Made by a program: the position numbers and the translations under genes. A stretch of 64,000 nucleotides of DNA, taken from the NCBI GenBank assembly GCA_903907745.1, contig CAIVPF010000087.1, positions 50,134 through 114,133 on the forward strand. Reading direction: 5' to 3'. Below, one piece after another: positions 34,601 through 44,644 of the stretch. Source of the stretch: an uncultured Cytophagaceae bacterium (GTDB taxonomy: Bacteria > Bacteroidota > Bacteroidia > Cytophagales > Spirosomataceae). Positions within the stretch are counted from its first letter, which is position 1. Each line of letters opens with the position of its first letter. The notes beneath the pieces were generated by a model. The model ran no database searches and had not been told where the DNA came from. It saw only the letters and a list, made by a program, of their open reading frames with translations.

Positions 34601-36904
34601 TTGAGGCTTTTAATAGTAAAGTTTGTCCTATTATTCATGCTACTTTTCGGAGGGATGCCTGCTTTTACTCAGGTTAATCGGATAGATTCTATCGTTCAGC
34701 ATGCTATTTTAGTCGCACCTAGTCATAGTGCGGCTATAGGTCAAGTTCAATTTGTTGTTCAAAATTTAGAAAAAGCTCGTTTCGATAAATTTTTAGGCAT
34801 CGGGAAAGCTAGACTCCTGAAAAAAGAAGGAATCAAAGAATCGCAATGGTATGGAAATGAGACTATATCAAAAGTTTCGCTTGGCAGCCTAAGTCTAATG
34901 CTTCATGAAATAAGCTATCATAAAGCGTATCGGAAAGAAGAATCAAAACCGACTTTGTTTTTTTGGCCAGATTTCTACCAAGATTATGTCGGTACGCAAT
35001 GCGTTTCTCCCTTTAACTTTCAAGCCCAGGATTTCTATCAATTCACTCATCTGGCAGATACCCTTGTGCAGGGACAAGCTTGTTTAAATATTAAGGTTGA
35101 ACCCAAATATCAAGCAGATCGATTGTTTTCCGGTGTATTGACATTGTCCTTGGATGGATGGCTTGTTCGTTGGAATGGCACCATCCTATCCGACGATATT
35201 CTCTATGAGATGGATTTACAACATCGCTATTTCAATCAAAAATGGCTTCCTTTCCAAGCACTCATTTCCGTGCATGGAGGCGTTTTGGGCATTAAAGGGG
35301 ATTATGTTTTGCAAGAAAAGGTCATTGGCGATTACCAAAATTGGCCCCATGACCCCCAACTTTTTAAGCAACCCAAAAAGGCTAAAGAAATTTTAAATAT
35401 ATCGGAGCGCGCTTTTGACGAGGTTTTTGCTTCCCAATTATTAGATAATTTACATCAAGGTTTATTACGGAAATGGAAACAAAGACCTCAATCCGAAGAT
35501 TTGGCTTTGGATTCGGTTCTCATTAATTTACAGGCCTCTGAGAATCATTTTATCGACCCATTCATTGGTGATATTGCTGAATCAACGATTGAGACCGCTG
35601 TGGCTTCGTATGATTTATTGCCGAAAAGTCCTTTTAACCCGAGCCAACTTATTTTCAGTAAGTCTTTTTATTTCGGTCAACGCAAGAATAATTTTTATCC
35701 CTTCGAAATCTATTATAAATCACCTGTTTTTGATTCCAATTTTAGTACGATCGAAGGTTTTGTCGCAAATTCTGCAGTGGTTTTCAGAAAGCGTTGGGCG
35801 CCATATCATTTTTTGGAAGCTGAATTTTTAGGAAGAAGGTCATTTGGTTTAAATCGAAACACAGGTTTTATGCGGCTACGATATAAAACGGAAACCTTCG
35901 AAGTGCAGGCGATGCAAGGGGATTACATCGAGCAGTTTAATCCAGATAATACGATATCCCCCGAGATGAATTCCTTGTCGACGCTTTTGTTGAAAAATAA
36001 CCAAATGAAAATTTACCGGAAAGAATTTTGGAACCTTTCTTTCATTAATCGTTTTTCTTCTCGGTTTTATGCCAAAGCTTTATTTGAATCATCTAGACAA
36101 AGCCAAATGGATAATATCACCGATTATTATTGGGTGAATTATTTAGATCGGAAATTCAGTAGCAATAACCCGACCAATGTGGAATATCCTCAAGCAGGTT
36201 TTGATACACATTATTCGTTTATAACCCAATTGCAATTAGGTTTTAGACCATTCTTAGATCATTCCTATGAAAATAATAAACGATTAAATGAATGGAGTTC
36301 GTCTCCATTGATTGTTTTTAAATATCGGGCTGGTTGGCCTACACTTTTTCAATCCGCGGTAAATTTTCAATTACTTGAGTTGTCCTACATTCAAAATATA
36401 TCCTTATCCCCTTGGATAAAAATGGGCTTCATTATTAATTCAGGTACGTTTATTGGTGACAAACCGGTCTACTTTCAGGATTTCAAACATTTTAATGGCG
36501 GATTAAACTTGATTCAAACGAGTGAAATGTTGGCCTCCCATCGTTTGGTGGGTTATTATCAAAATTTGACGAGTGGGGCGAACCAGCGCTTGAACGTTAA
36601 TCACTATGCCTACAGCACTGCCGGAAATTACATCGAAGCTTTGTCTCAATTTCAGTTTTCTAGTTTGTGGTTAAAACCACTGATTGGAAATAAACAATTA
36701 TATGTCAAAGAAATGTTAATCGCGAATGCCTATTATATTCATAATCAACGCCTGTATTACAACGAAATCGGATATGGTTTAGATGGCGTATTAAAAGTCC
36801 TGCGTTTAGAGGCTATAGCAAATTTTTCGAATGGTCAATTCAATTATGTTGGTTTTCGTGTTAATATTAATTCTAGGATACGTATTGGCAATATTCCCGA
36901 TTAA
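34601..36904 (+). CDS. DUF5686-type outer-membrane protein, short paralog
   Basis: An approximately 767-residue secreted protein starting at TTG 34601, the only plausible start that gives a full signal peptide (MRLLIVKFVLLFMLLFGGMPAFTQ); the next ATG, at 34637, leaves too short a peptide, and an upstream stop at 34589 excludes an earlier start. It aligns with the DUF5686 part of the protein at 25440 (similar QFYRF/QFTHL followed by V-P-YQ blocks and DGxLxLSxDGW) but lacks the N-terminal carboxypeptidase-like domain. The C-terminal half shows barrel-like strands. Function is unknown. Monocistronic, followed by topA. Confidence 0.72.
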   Translation: MRLLIVKFVLLFMLLFGGMPAFTQVNRIDSIVQHAILVAPSHSAAIGQVQFVVQNLEKARFDKFLGIGKARLLKKEGIKESQWYGNETISKVSLGSLSLMLHEISYHKAYRKEESKPTLFFWPDFYQDYVGTQCVSPFNFQAQDFYQFTHLADTLVQGQACLNIKVEPKYQADRLFSGVLTLSLDGWLVRWNGTILSDDILYEMDLQHRYFNQKWLPFQALISVHGGVLGIKGDYVLQEKVIGDYQNWPHDPQLFKQPKKAKEILNISERAFDEVFASQLLDNLHQGLLRKWKQRPQSEDLALDSVLINLQASENHFIDPFIGDIAESTIETAVASYDLLPKSPFNPSQLIFSKSFYFGQRKNNFYPFEIYYKSPVFDSNFSTIEGFVANSAVVFRKRWAPYHFLEAEFLGRRSFGLNRNTGFMRLRYKTETFEVQAMQGDYIEQFNPDNTISPEMNSLSTLLLKNNQMKIYRKEFWNLSFINRFSSRFYAKALFESSRQSQMDNITDYYWVNYLDRKFSSNNPTNVEYPQAGFDTHYSFITQLQLGFRPFLDHSYENNKRLNEWSSSPLIVFKYRAGWPTLFQSAVNFQLLELSYIQNISLSPWIKMGFIINSGTFIGDKPVYFQDFKHFNGGLNLIQTSEMLASHRLVGYYQNLTSGANQRLNVNHYAYSTAGNYIEALSQFQFSSLWLKPLIGNKQLYVKEMLIANAYYIHNQRLYYNEIGYGLDGVLKVLRLEAIANFSNGQFNYVGFRVNINSRIRIGNIPD

Positions 36905-36940
36905 TTATTTTTTTATATGTGCAAATACGTTTTAAGGACT

Positions 36941-36948
36941 TATATTTG
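36941..36948 (+). promoter_or_regulatory. -7 box for topA-folD
   Basis: TATATTTG, a perfect TAnnTTTG, 37 bases before the topA ATG. No clear TTG partner. Confidence 0.5.
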
Positions 36949-36985
36949 AATCCATTTTTAAAATTAACCCTTTGAATCCCCAATC

Positions 36986-39475
36986 ATGGCAAAAAATTTA
37001 GTCATCGTCGAGTCCCCAGCCAAAGCCAAAACGATTGAAGGTTATTTAGGCAAAGACTTTATTGTTAAGTCTTCGTTTGGGCATGTGCGTGATTTGCCAA
37101 CAAAGGGTGATAAAGCCATCGACATCGCCAATGGGTTCACTCCTACCTATGTGGTGTCTGCGGATAAAACAAAGGTTATTTCAGAACTAAAATCATTAGC
37201 CAAATCATCCGAGGAAGTTTGGTTAGCAACGGACGACGACCGGGAAGGAGAATCCATTTCTTGGCATTTAAAGGAAGCCTTAGGCCTAAAAGATAATACA
37301 AAGCGCATCGTTTTCCGTGAAATCACGAAACCTGCGATTTTAAATGCGATTCAACATCCCAGGGAAATTGATATGGATTTGGTGAATGCCCAACAGGCCC
37401 GCCGAATCATGGACCGTCTCATCGGTTTTGAATTATCACCCGTTCTGTGGTCTAAAGTACAAAAAGGTTTATCCGCTGGTCGGGTTCAATCGGTGGCAGT
37501 TCGCCTAATCGTCGAGCGTGAGCGTGAAATCGAAAATCACGAAAGCGTGGCAGCGTTTAAAGTGGCAGCACTTTTTGATTTGCCAGGTAAGAAAGTGTTA
37601 AAGGCTGAATTATCTAAGTCTTTTGCCAAAGAAAATGATGCCCTTGCCTTTTTGAAATCATGTGTAGGTGCCGAATTTAGTATCAAAGATTTAGAAACTA
37701 AACCAGCCAAAAAATCACCCGCGCCACCTTTTACGACGTCTACACTCCAACAAGAAGCTTCTCGAAAATTAGGTTTTGCTGTGGCAACTACCATGTCCAT
37801 CGCTCAAAAATTATATGAATCTGGACGTATTTCCTATATGAGAACGGATTCGACGATGCTTTCGCAAGAAGCGCGCGATAAAGCAAAAGCGGCTATTGAA
37901 ACGGCTTATGGAAGTCAATTTCATTATGCTCGTCAATTCAAAACGAAATCCGAAAATGCGCAAGAAGCCCACGAGGCTATCCGTCCAACGGATTTCGAGA
38001 CAAGTACCATTTCAGGTGATGCTCGTGAAAAACGTTTATATGAATTGATTTGGAAACGGGCCATCGCTTCTCAAATGGCGGATGCCAAAATCGAACGTAC
38101 GATCGCGCACATTAATATTTCTACTAATTCAGAAGTGTTGGTAGCTACCGGTGAAGTGATTGCATTTGAAGGCTTTTTAAAGGCTTATTTAGAAGGAAAA
38201 GATGAGGAAGATGAGGATGATGACAAGGATATGTTACCTCCTTTGACTGTGGGCCAAGTACTTGATTTAAATGAATTAAAAGCTCAGGAACGTTTTACAC
38301 GTCCTTCGGCTCGATATACGGAAGCAAGTTTAGTGAAGGCATTGGAAGAAAAAGGCATTGGTCGACCTTCTACTTATGCCCCTACCATTTCTACGATCAT
38401 CAAGCGTGCCTATGTCGTCAAAGAAGATCGCGACGGTCGTGTTCGAGAATTCCAAACGTGGATTCTGAAAGATGATGAAATAGCAGGTTCAAAAAATACC
38501 GAAATCGTAGGTACCGAAAAATCTAAATTATTCCCGACGCATATCGGAACCTTGGTGACGGATTTTTTGGTGGATAATTTTGTAGATGTGGTCGATTATA
38601 AATTCACCGCTGACATGGAGGATGAATTTGATAATGTCGCCAAAGGTAAATTGGAATGGAAAATCTTAATGAAGAGTTTCTATGCTAATTTTCATCAAAC
38701 CATTGAAGATAGTAAATCGATATCTCGAACTTCGATTGGCGGTGGTCGGGAATTAGGCATCGATCCAGCCTCTGGACGTAAAATATCAGTGCGTTTAGGG
38801 AAGTTTGGCCCATTTGTCCAATTAGGGGAATCGGGGGAAGAAGAAAAACCTGTTTTTGCTAATTTAACAAAAACACAAAATGTGGCTAGTCTACAATTTG
38901 AAGAAGCTTTGGCCTTATTGGCTCGCCCTAAATTACCTCGGGAAATCGGTATTCATGAGGATAAACCTATGATTATTGGAGCCGGAAAATTAGGTCCTTA
39001 TATTAAGTTTGATGGTAATTTTACAAGTATTCCTGATTCTTTTGATCCATTTACGATGGACTTAAGCGCGGCTTTATCGGTCATGGATTCGGCGTTAAAA
39101 GCAGCTGAAGCGGATGGATTAGGATATTTTGAGGATCAATTGCTCGAAACGGGGAAGGGTCGTTTTGGTCCATATGTCAAACACCACGGAAAATATTATT
39201 CTTTAGGCAAAACGGATCAATTAGGTTCTTTAACTCAAGAACGTGCGATTGAGCTTATTTTAGCTAAAAGGAATATGGAGGCGAATAAATTCATTAAGGA
39301 ATTCGCCGAAAACGAGGCAGTAAAAATTGTAAACGGGATGTATGGTCCTTATATCCAAATTGGTAAACGGAATGTAAAAATTCCAAAAGGTACTGAGCCA
39401 GCTTCATTGACGTTGGAGGAATGTTTGGCCCTAGGAGATGCAGCTCCAGCCCCTAAGAAAGCACGTAAAAAATAA
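36986..39475 (+). CDS. topA: DNA topoisomerase I
   Basis: An 829-residue type IA topoisomerase that relaxes negative supercoils. The Toprim domain begins [19 protein letters not shown] and includes TDDDREGE (about 80). The active-site tyrosine is in [11 protein letters not shown] (about 290). The C-terminal 230 residues consist of four Topo_C-type repeats, each with a GxFGPF/Y or YGPYI core, and I see no C4 zinc ribbons. This matches the Bacteroidota form. A short Glu/Asp tract ([10 protein letters not shown]) lies near 410. folD starts 5 bases later. Confidence 0.96.
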   Translation: MAKNLVIVESPAKAKTIEGYLGKDFIVKSSFGHVRDLPTKGDKAIDIANGFTPTYVVSADKTKVISELKSLAKSSEEVWLATDDDREGESISWHLKEALGLKDNTKRIVFREITKPAILNAIQHPREIDMDLVNAQQARRIMDRLIGFELSPVLWSKVQKGLSAGRVQSVAVRLIVEREREIENHESVAAFKVAALFDLPGKKVLKAELSKSFAKENDALAFLKSCVGAEFSIKDLETKPAKKSPAPPFTTSTLQQEASRKLGFAVATTMSIAQKLYESGRISYMRTDSTMLSQEARDKAKAAIETAYGSQFHYARQFKTKSENAQEAHEAIRPTDFETSTISGDAREKRLYELIWKRAIASQMADAKIERTIAHINISTNSEVLVATGEVIAFEGFLKAYLEGKDEEDEDDDKDMLPPLTVGQVLDLNELKAQERFTRPSARYTEASLVKALEEKGIGRPSTYAPTISTIIKRAYVVKEDRDGRVREFQTWILKDDEIAGSKNTEIVGTEKSKLFPTHIGTLVTDFLVDNFVDVVDYKFTADMEDEFDNVAKGKLEWKILMKSFYANFHQTIEDSKSISRTSIGGGRELGIDPASGRKISVRLGKFGPFVQLGESGEEEKPVFANLTKTQNVASLQFEEALALLARPKLPREIGIHEDKPMIIGAGKLGPYIKFDGNFTSIPDSFDPFTMDLSAALSVMDSALKAAEADGLGYFEDQLLETGKGRFGPYVKHHGKYYSLGKTDQLGSLTQERAIELILAKRNMEANKFIKEFAENEAVKIVNGMYGPYIQIGKRNVKIPKGTEPASLTLEECLALGDAAPAPKKARKK

Positions 39476-39480
39476 ATTGG

Positions 39481-40380
39481 ATGAAGATGGGTCAAATCAT
39501 TGACGGAAAAATGGTGGCTGAATCGATGAAAGCGTCGATTGCAGCTGAGGTAAAAGAACTTTTGGCATCCGGTAAGCGTGCCCCACATTTAGTAGCTATT
39601 TTGGTTGGAAATAATGGGGCTTCTGAGACTTATGTGGCTAATAAAGTTAAATCTTGTGAGGAATTAGGATTTTCCTCCACTCTTTTACGATTCTCCCCTA
39701 GTATTACAGAAGAAGAATTATTACAAGCCGTTCGTGATGTGAATGCGAATGAGGATATGGATGGCCTGATCGTTCAATTACCCTTACCAGATCATATTAA
39801 TCCTGATAAGGTCATGGAAACGATTGATCCTGCGAAGGATGTGGATGGTTTTCATCCGATTAACATCGGTCGCATGGCCAAAGGGCTTCCTGCTTATATT
39901 TCTGCTACACCACAGGGGGTATTGGATTTATTAGCCTATTACAAAATTGAGACTGCGGGAAAACATTGTGTAGTCGTGGGTAGAAGTCAGATTGTGGGTT
40001 TGCCGATGTCCATTTTAATGCAAAGAAATCATCCTGTCGGTAATTGTACGGTAACCCTGACGCATTCTAGGACGAAGAATTTGGTTGAAATGTGCCAACA
40101 AGCTGATATTTTAATTGCTGCTTTAGGTAAACCCGAATTTATCACTGCGGAACATGTTAAGCCAGGTGCTGTGATTATCGATGTTGGATTAACTCGCGTC
40201 GAAGATGCCTCAAAGAAGTCTGGTTTTGCCTTAAAAGGGGATGTGCTTTTTGATGATGTGATCGATAAATGTGCTTATATCACACCCGTGCCCAAAGGTG
40301 TGGGCCCCATGACGATTGTGTCCTTGATGAAAAATACTTTGCTTTCCGCCAAAGGACTGATTTATCCAAAAAACAATTAA
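39481..40380 (+). CDS. folD: FolD, methylenetetrahydrofolate dehydrogenase/cyclohydrolase
   Basis: A 299-residue bifunctional enzyme converting 5,10-methylene-THF to 10-formyl-THF. Catalytic lysine lies in [15 protein letters not shown] (about 53-65). QLPLPDHI and the NADP site [17 protein letters not shown] (about 163-178) are present, followed by [12 protein letters not shown] near 265. The start could be at 39481 or 39487 (MKM or MGQ), which changes two residues only. It is 5 bases after topA. The stop overlaps the next gene by 4 bases (convergent). Confidence 0.95.
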   Translation: MKMGQIIDGKMVAESMKASIAAEVKELLASGKRAPHLVAILVGNNGASETYVANKVKSCEELGFSSTLLRFSPSITEEELLQAVRDVNANEDMDGLIVQLPLPDHINPDKVMETIDPAKDVDGFHPINIGRMAKGLPAYISATPQGVLDLLAYYKIETAGKHCVVVGRSQIVGLPMSILMQRNHPVGNCTVTLTHSRTKNLVEMCQQADILIAALGKPEFITAEHVKPGAVIIDVGLTRVEDASKKSGFALKGDVLFDDVIDKCAYITPVPKGVGPMTIVSLMKNTLLSAKGLIYPKNN

Positions 40381-41282
40381 GCTTGGTATAAGTAGCGGTG
40401 AAAAACGCCTAAGGGCAGTTTTTTGTCGTAGCCATCATTCAAATATAACTCGCCAGATTCAGCATTTTCGGGCACATTGAAAATGCCATTGACGAGGTTT
40501 TCCACGACTAAGGTAGAAAAGCCAAGCGAATATACATTCGTTAACAATATGTGTTCTTTGGGATCTAGAATTTCTTTCACCGAGCGAAGCATATCGTCGA
40601 TTTGTTCTTCCAAAACCCACTTTTCGCCTTCAGGACCTCTCCCATATGCAGGAGGATCCAATAAAACGCCTTGGTAAAAATTACCCCTTCGCGCTTCTCT
40701 TTTTACGAATTTGAGGGCATCTTCTGCCATCCAACGAATCGAATCTAATTTCGACACTTCCATATTTTCTCTGGCCCAAGAAAGAACGGGCTTGACAGAA
40801 TCCACATGGGTGACGTCTGCACCCATTTGTCGGCATACTAAACTAGCACCTCCTGTATAGGCGAATAAATTTAATAATTTCGGTTTAGGCGTCTTTAATA
40901 AAGGGATTTTTTCAGCTAAAAACTCCCAATTGGAAGCCTGTTCAGGGAATAAGCCTACATGTTTAAAAGAAGAAAGTGATATTTTAAATTGCAATTCTAA
41001 GGAGGGAGATTGATATGACAGAAACCATTTTTCGGGGACTCCTTTTTTTATCTCCCAGGTACCTCGTTCTATGCTACCTTTTTCTTTTTTAAAGTGTGCA
41101 TCTGCTGTTACAGCCCAAAAATCTTCGGAAAGTGATTTGGTCCAAAGGGCTTGAGGTTCAGGTCTGCGAACACAAAATTCCCCAAACTGTTCTAATTTCT
41201 CAAAACCGCCAGAATCGATTAACTCATATTTTTTATTCCAAAACTGAGGGCTATCTATGGTGATGAATTGGTCTTTTTTCAA
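40377..41282 (-). CDS. Class I SAM-dependent methyltransferase (RlmI/RlmK-like)
   Basis: A 301-residue methyltransferase. The AdoMet-binding core has [17 protein letters not shown] (motif I, about 142-158), [14 protein letters not shown] (about 165) and the catalytic [13 protein letters not shown] (about 208-220), as in the RlmI/YccW group of rRNA m5C methyltransferases. The PUA domain of RlmI seems absent; an unrelated N-terminal beta-rich 120 residues replace it. A tRNA or rRNA target is inferred. It is the last gene of the DUF2452-menB-EVE operon, 3 bases after its upstream neighbour. Confidence 0.82.
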   Translation of the reverse strand: MKKDQFITIDSPQFWNKKYELIDSGGFEKLEQFGEFCVRRPEPQALWTKSLSEDFWAVTADAHFKKEKGSIERGTWEIKKGVPEKWFLSYQSPSLELQFKISLSSFKHVGLFPEQASNWEFLAEKIPLLKTPKPKLLNLFAYTGGASLVCRQMGADVTHVDSVKPVLSWARENMEVSKLDSIRWMAEDALKFVKREARRGNFYQGVLLDPPAYGRGPEGEKWVLEEQIDDMLRSVKEILDPKEHILLTNVYSLGFSTLVVENLVNGIFNVPENAESGELYLNDGYDKKLPLGVFHRYLYQA

Positions 41283-41285
41283 TAT

Positions 41286-42893
41286 TTAGGGCTTTAATTC
41301 GATTTTATTTAAGTAGAATACACTTCGTTTACCGTCTTCGTCATTACTAATACTTTGGTAACCATTGGCGATGAAATATGGGCCATACCAGTAATTTATA
41401 TTTGACTTAACTGTACGGCGAACTCGATCTCCTTCGTTTACCGTTTCAATTTCTTGTACGCGTTCTGTTTCTGTTTTGCCTTGGTTACTGATGAGTTTGC
41501 TGACAATTTGATTTTCTTGGTTGTAAGATAGTAATACCTGGCCATCTACGACCGATGCCTTTATTTTTTGAACTAGTTTTTGTTCTTTTATATCCCCTAA
41601 ATCAATGCAATGATCCCATAATAAATTACCATCCTTATCTAATTCAGCGATGATGGCATGTGTGTAGATCCATCCATCAAATTGTTGGGAATTACTATAT
41701 GAATTATAACCTCGGTAACCCCAGGGGCTATAATAACTCGAGAATGGAGAATACAGGCCATAATTTCCATAACCCCATCGATATGGGCTCATCATATTCC
41801 AATAGGGAGAATATAAACCTCCCATGCCGCCTAAGAGCATTCCACCGTAGGGGCTGAAATTATTGTATTTGTAATCCGGATAAAATGATTCGGCAACGAT
41901 TAAATAATTATCTCCTTTTTTAATGATATCATGCATCAGTAATCGATAATCTAGTCGTAAATCCTCTCCTTTCGTCTCTTTTTCCTTGATTTTTTTCTCT
42001 TGTCTTTCTTTTTGTCTTGGGTTTAAAAAATTAAAGAAATCGGTGAATTTGGTGAAGCTATAATATTTGGCGTTTAGTGGATTTCCGTCGATGTAGGAAT
42101 TGAAATATAGTCCTTGAGAGCTTGGGCCTTTGGCAGAACCAATCGTATTTTTATGGCCATAGGTGCCCATGATTACTTGCAAGGAATCATTAATTTGATT
42201 TAATTTTCCATTCATCATCGCAAATTCATCGCTGGGATTCATCACGACCTGCCCGATTTGATTTCCATCCTCATCAAAAGACTTAATGACTAATTGATAA
42301 TCTTTGGCTCTATTCCCCACTGAATAGGTGACATTTACCTGTTGCTGCAATGTATCTAAATCCATGGATTGGATTTCAGCTTGACCTTTGACAACGGCTG
42401 GCAAAATTCGGGTTTTACGTTCCTTTAAATTGGTGAATAAAATAATAGGTAAATTATTAACGACTCCACCAATGAAAAGGGAATAATTGAGGGCTTTAAA
42501 ATTGGAGATTTCAATACGGTCTACGGAATAGATTTGGTATTTAGTAAGGCTTCCATCTTGAACATTGAGACGAAAAACGACGTAGGAATTACTTCTATAC
42601 CGACTAAATAATAAAGATAAAATGGTCCCATCGAAACTGTGGGTTACATAATCTAAATTGGATTCCAAATTTCCATTTTTTGTCCAAACTTGTTCTAAAT
42701 CCGTATTCAATTTTTGAATACTAAACGACTGTTTATTGAGTTGTGAAATGAGGATAAGTCCCTGATTACCAATAGGTATACTAAATGATTCCAAATCATT
42801 TCCCAGCATAGGAAATTCGATTCGTTTACTTGTTTGACTCCAAGAGCTAAACGTTGCAAAAAGCAAAAATAGGGCAATTAATCCATGTTTCAT
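41286..42893 (-). CDS. Secreted hypothetical protein with Tyr/Gly/Pro-rich insert
   Basis: A 535-residue protein I do not recognise. It has a clear signal peptide (MKHGLIALFLLFATFSSWSQ). The mature part consists of short beta-strand repeats that would fit a propeller or other beta-rich fold. Two odd regions stand out: a lysine/glutamate stretch near 300-315 (ERQEKKIKEKETKGED) and, about 345-405, a tract rich in Tyr, Gly, Ser, Pro and Met (SPYGGMLLGGMGGLYSP, then WGYGNYGLYSPFSSYYS). No lipobox. It lies 2 bases after the EVE gene and 3 before the methyltransferase, so it belongs to the menB operon. Periplasmic or surface location is inferred. Confidence 0.72.
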   Translation of the reverse strand: MKHGLIALFLLFATFSSWSQTSKRIEFPMLGNDLESFSIPIGNQGLILISQLNKQSFSIQKLNTDLEQVWTKNGNLESNLDYVTHSFDGTILSLLFSRYRSNSYVVFRLNVQDGSLTKYQIYSVDRIEISNFKALNYSLFIGGVVNNLPIILFTNLKERKTRILPAVVKGQAEIQSMDLDTLQQQVNVTYSVGNRAKDYQLVIKSFDEDGNQIGQVVMNPSDEFAMMNGKLNQINDSLQVIMGTYGHKNTIGSAKGPSSQGLYFNSYIDGNPLNAKYYSFTKFTDFFNFLNPRQKERQEKKIKEKETKGEDLRLDYRLLMHDIIKKGDNYLIVAESFYPDYKYNNFSPYGGMLLGGMGGLYSPYWNMMSPYRWGYGNYGLYSPFSSYYSPWGYRGYNSYSNSQQFDGWIYTHAIIAELDKDGNLLWDHCIDLGDIKEQKLVQKIKASVVDGQVLLSYNQENQIVSKLISNQGKTETERVQEIETVNEGDRVRRTVKSNINYWYGPYFIANGYQSISNDEDGKRSVFYLNKIELKP

Positions 42894-42895
42894 AC

Positions 42896-43300
42896 CTACT
42901 GGGCGAGACTTAAAATGATATCAAATTCAGCCTTTAAAACGGGAGTGACAGACAAGCGAGATTGTTTGATAAGCGCTAGACCTTCCAATCGTTCGTCCGC
43001 TTTCATTGTTTTCAAGGTTACTGTTTTTTCCAGTTTTTGTTTAGGAATTAATTCAACCACCACCCATCTTGGATCTTCGGTGGTTGGATCTTGGTAAAAC
43101 TCCGCATGAACTTCTGCCAGGCCTACGACTTCCATGCCTTCGTTTGAATGGTAAAAGAATACCCAATCGCCCTTTTTCATGGCTTTCATGTTATTTCTGG
43201 CTTGGTAGTTGCGAACACCATCCCAAACAGACTTCCCTTCCTTAACGAAATCATCCCAAGAATATTTGAATGGCTCTGATTTTACTAACCAATAATTCAT
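42896..43300 (-). CDS. EVE domain protein
   Basis: A 134-residue single-domain EVE/PUA-like protein. Signature residues: NYWLVKSEPFKYSWDDF at the start and WDGVRNYQARNNMKAMKKGD at about 28-47, then FYHSNE (about 55). EVE domains recognise modified bases in DNA or RNA in other proteins; the ligand here is unknown. The start at 43300 is fixed by the conserved MNYWLVKSEP; a longer reading would run into menB. It is 1 base after menB and 2 before the hypothetical gene. Confidence 0.92.
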   Translation of the reverse strand: MNYWLVKSEPFKYSWDDFVKEGKSVWDGVRNYQARNNMKAMKKGDWVFFYHSNEGMEVVGLAEVHAEFYQDPTTEDPRWVVVELIPKQKLEKTVTLKTMKADERLEGLALIKQSRLSVTPVLKAEFDIILSLAQ

Positions 43301-43301
43301 G

Positions 43302-44126
43302 TTAGGGGAATTTAGGGAATTTTGAAAAATCAGGTTTTCGCTTTTCCAAAAAGGCATTTTTACCTTCTTTGGCTTCTTCTGAAAGGTAATATAAAAGCGT
43401 TGCATTTCCCGCTAATTCCTGAATGCCAGCTTGTCCGTCTAAGTCGGCATTAAACGCTGATTTCAGCATGCGAAGTGCTATTGGACTCTTTTCTAAGATT
43501 TTTTCACACCAGGCGACGGTTGTATTTTCTAATTCGTCCAACGGAACGACTTTATTAACCAATCCCATGTCCAAAGCTTCTTTGGCATCGTATTGATCGC
43601 ATAATAACCAGATTTCTCGGGCTTTTTTTTGCCCAACTACTCGAGCCAAATAAGACGCGCCAAAACCGCCATCAAACGAACCAACATTTGGCCCGGTTTG
43701 TCCAAAACGAGCATTATCTGCCGCGATCGATAAATCGCAAATGACGTGTAATACATGCCCACCACCAATGGCCCAACCCGCCACCATCGCTACGACAGGT
43801 TTGGGAATGCTTCGAATTTGTTTTTGAAAATCCAATACATTTAGACGTGGCACTTGGTCCTCGCCTACATATCCTCCATCCCCGCGCACGCTTTGATCAC
43901 CTCCAGAACAAAAGGCTTTTCCTCCTTCACCAGTTAAAATGATGACGCCTATTTTCGTGTCTTGTCTGGCCATTTCCATGGCTTCCGACATTTCTTGAAC
44001 AGTTAAAGGCGTGAAAGCATTGTGTTTATGAGGTCTATTAATGGATATTTTGGCTATTCCATGGTATTGTTGAAATAGAATTTCTTTATACTCTTTAATG
44101 GTTTCCCAAGGAAAATTTGATTTCAT
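43302..44126 (-). CDS. menB: MenB, 1,4-dihydroxy-2-naphthoyl-CoA synthase
   Basis: A 274-residue crotonase-fold enzyme that cyclises o-succinylbenzoyl-CoA in menaquinone synthesis. Key features: [11 protein letters not shown], the oxyanion-hole segments [13 protein letters not shown] (about 68-80) and [20 protein letters not shown] (about 115-134), and [15 protein letters not shown] (about 140-155), characteristic of MenB. Length is typical (about 275-285). Its CoA-ester substrate is made by MenE, encoded nearby on the other strand. It begins 1 base after the DUF2452 gene. Confidence 0.96.
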   Translation of the reverse strand: MKSNFPWETIKEYKEILFQQYHGIAKISINRPHKHNAFTPLTVQEMSEAMEMARQDTKIGVIILTGEGGKAFCSGGDQSVRGDGGYVGEDQVPRLNVLDFQKQIRSIPKPVVAMVAGWAIGGGHVLHVICDLSIAADNARFGQTGPNVGSFDGGFGASYLARVVGQKKAREIWLLCDQYDAKEALDMGLVNKVVPLDELENTTVAWCEKILEKSPIALRMLKSAFNADLDGQAGIQELAGNATLLYYLSEEAKEGKNAFLEKRKPDFSKFPKFP

Positions 44127-44127
44127 T

Positions 44128-44583
44128 TTATTCTTTATTTAAATCATCGTTGTATTCCACGTCCCAGGTGTGGTCGGCTAATAATAAGACCTTGGCTAAA
44201 AAGCGACTATATTTAAAGGATCTCCCCCATTCATGTGGTGCGACCAAAGATAGTAAATCTGTTCCGTCTTCTTTCTCGTACAAATAATAGGTTTCATTGA
44301 TAATCGGCTCAAAACCCATCGCTGCATCGTAAATGCGTTCAGAAATTTCTTTGCGTTCGGATATTAATTTGGCTTGTTTTGCCAACACTTCCATTTGCTG
44401 GTACAATTGGTTCATTTGCCGATCGGTTTGTTGGCGCATCGCCTTCACCGATCTTCCCTTTGTTTTCCCCATATCCTCCGGCTTAATGATGGCCGAACCT
44501 GCGGTATGGGCATAGGGCAATAAGCCAGGATTTTGGGCTACTTTCTCAGGATTGATTGGATTTAAAAATGGATCTTCAGACAT
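44128..44583 (-). CDS. DUF2452-like protein
   Basis: A 151-residue soluble protein, first gene of the menB operon. It resembles the DUF2452 family by its [19 protein letters not shown] opening and [21 protein letters not shown] helix; the assignment is from memory and not certain. A C-terminal LVAPHEWG motif lies near 118. No known function. It faces menE across a 61-base gap. Confidence 0.7.
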   Translation of the reverse strand: MSEDPFLNPINPEKVAQNPGLLPYAHTAGSAIIKPEDMGKTKGRSVKAMRQQTDRQMNQLYQQMEVLAKQAKLISERKEISERIYDAAMGFEPIINETYYLYEKEDGTDLLSLVAPHEWGRSFKYSRFLAKVLLLADHTWDVEYNDDLNKE

Positions 44584-44620
44584 ATAGCTTAATAACCCAC
44601 GAAATTAGAGAATGTTTGGC

Positions 44621-44628
44621 TAATTTTG
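44621..44628 (+). promoter_or_regulatory. -7 box for menE
   Basis: TAATTTTG, a perfect TAnnTTTG, 16 bases before the menE ATG. Confidence 0.5.
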
Positions 44629-44644
44629 GAAAGATTCTGAAATT

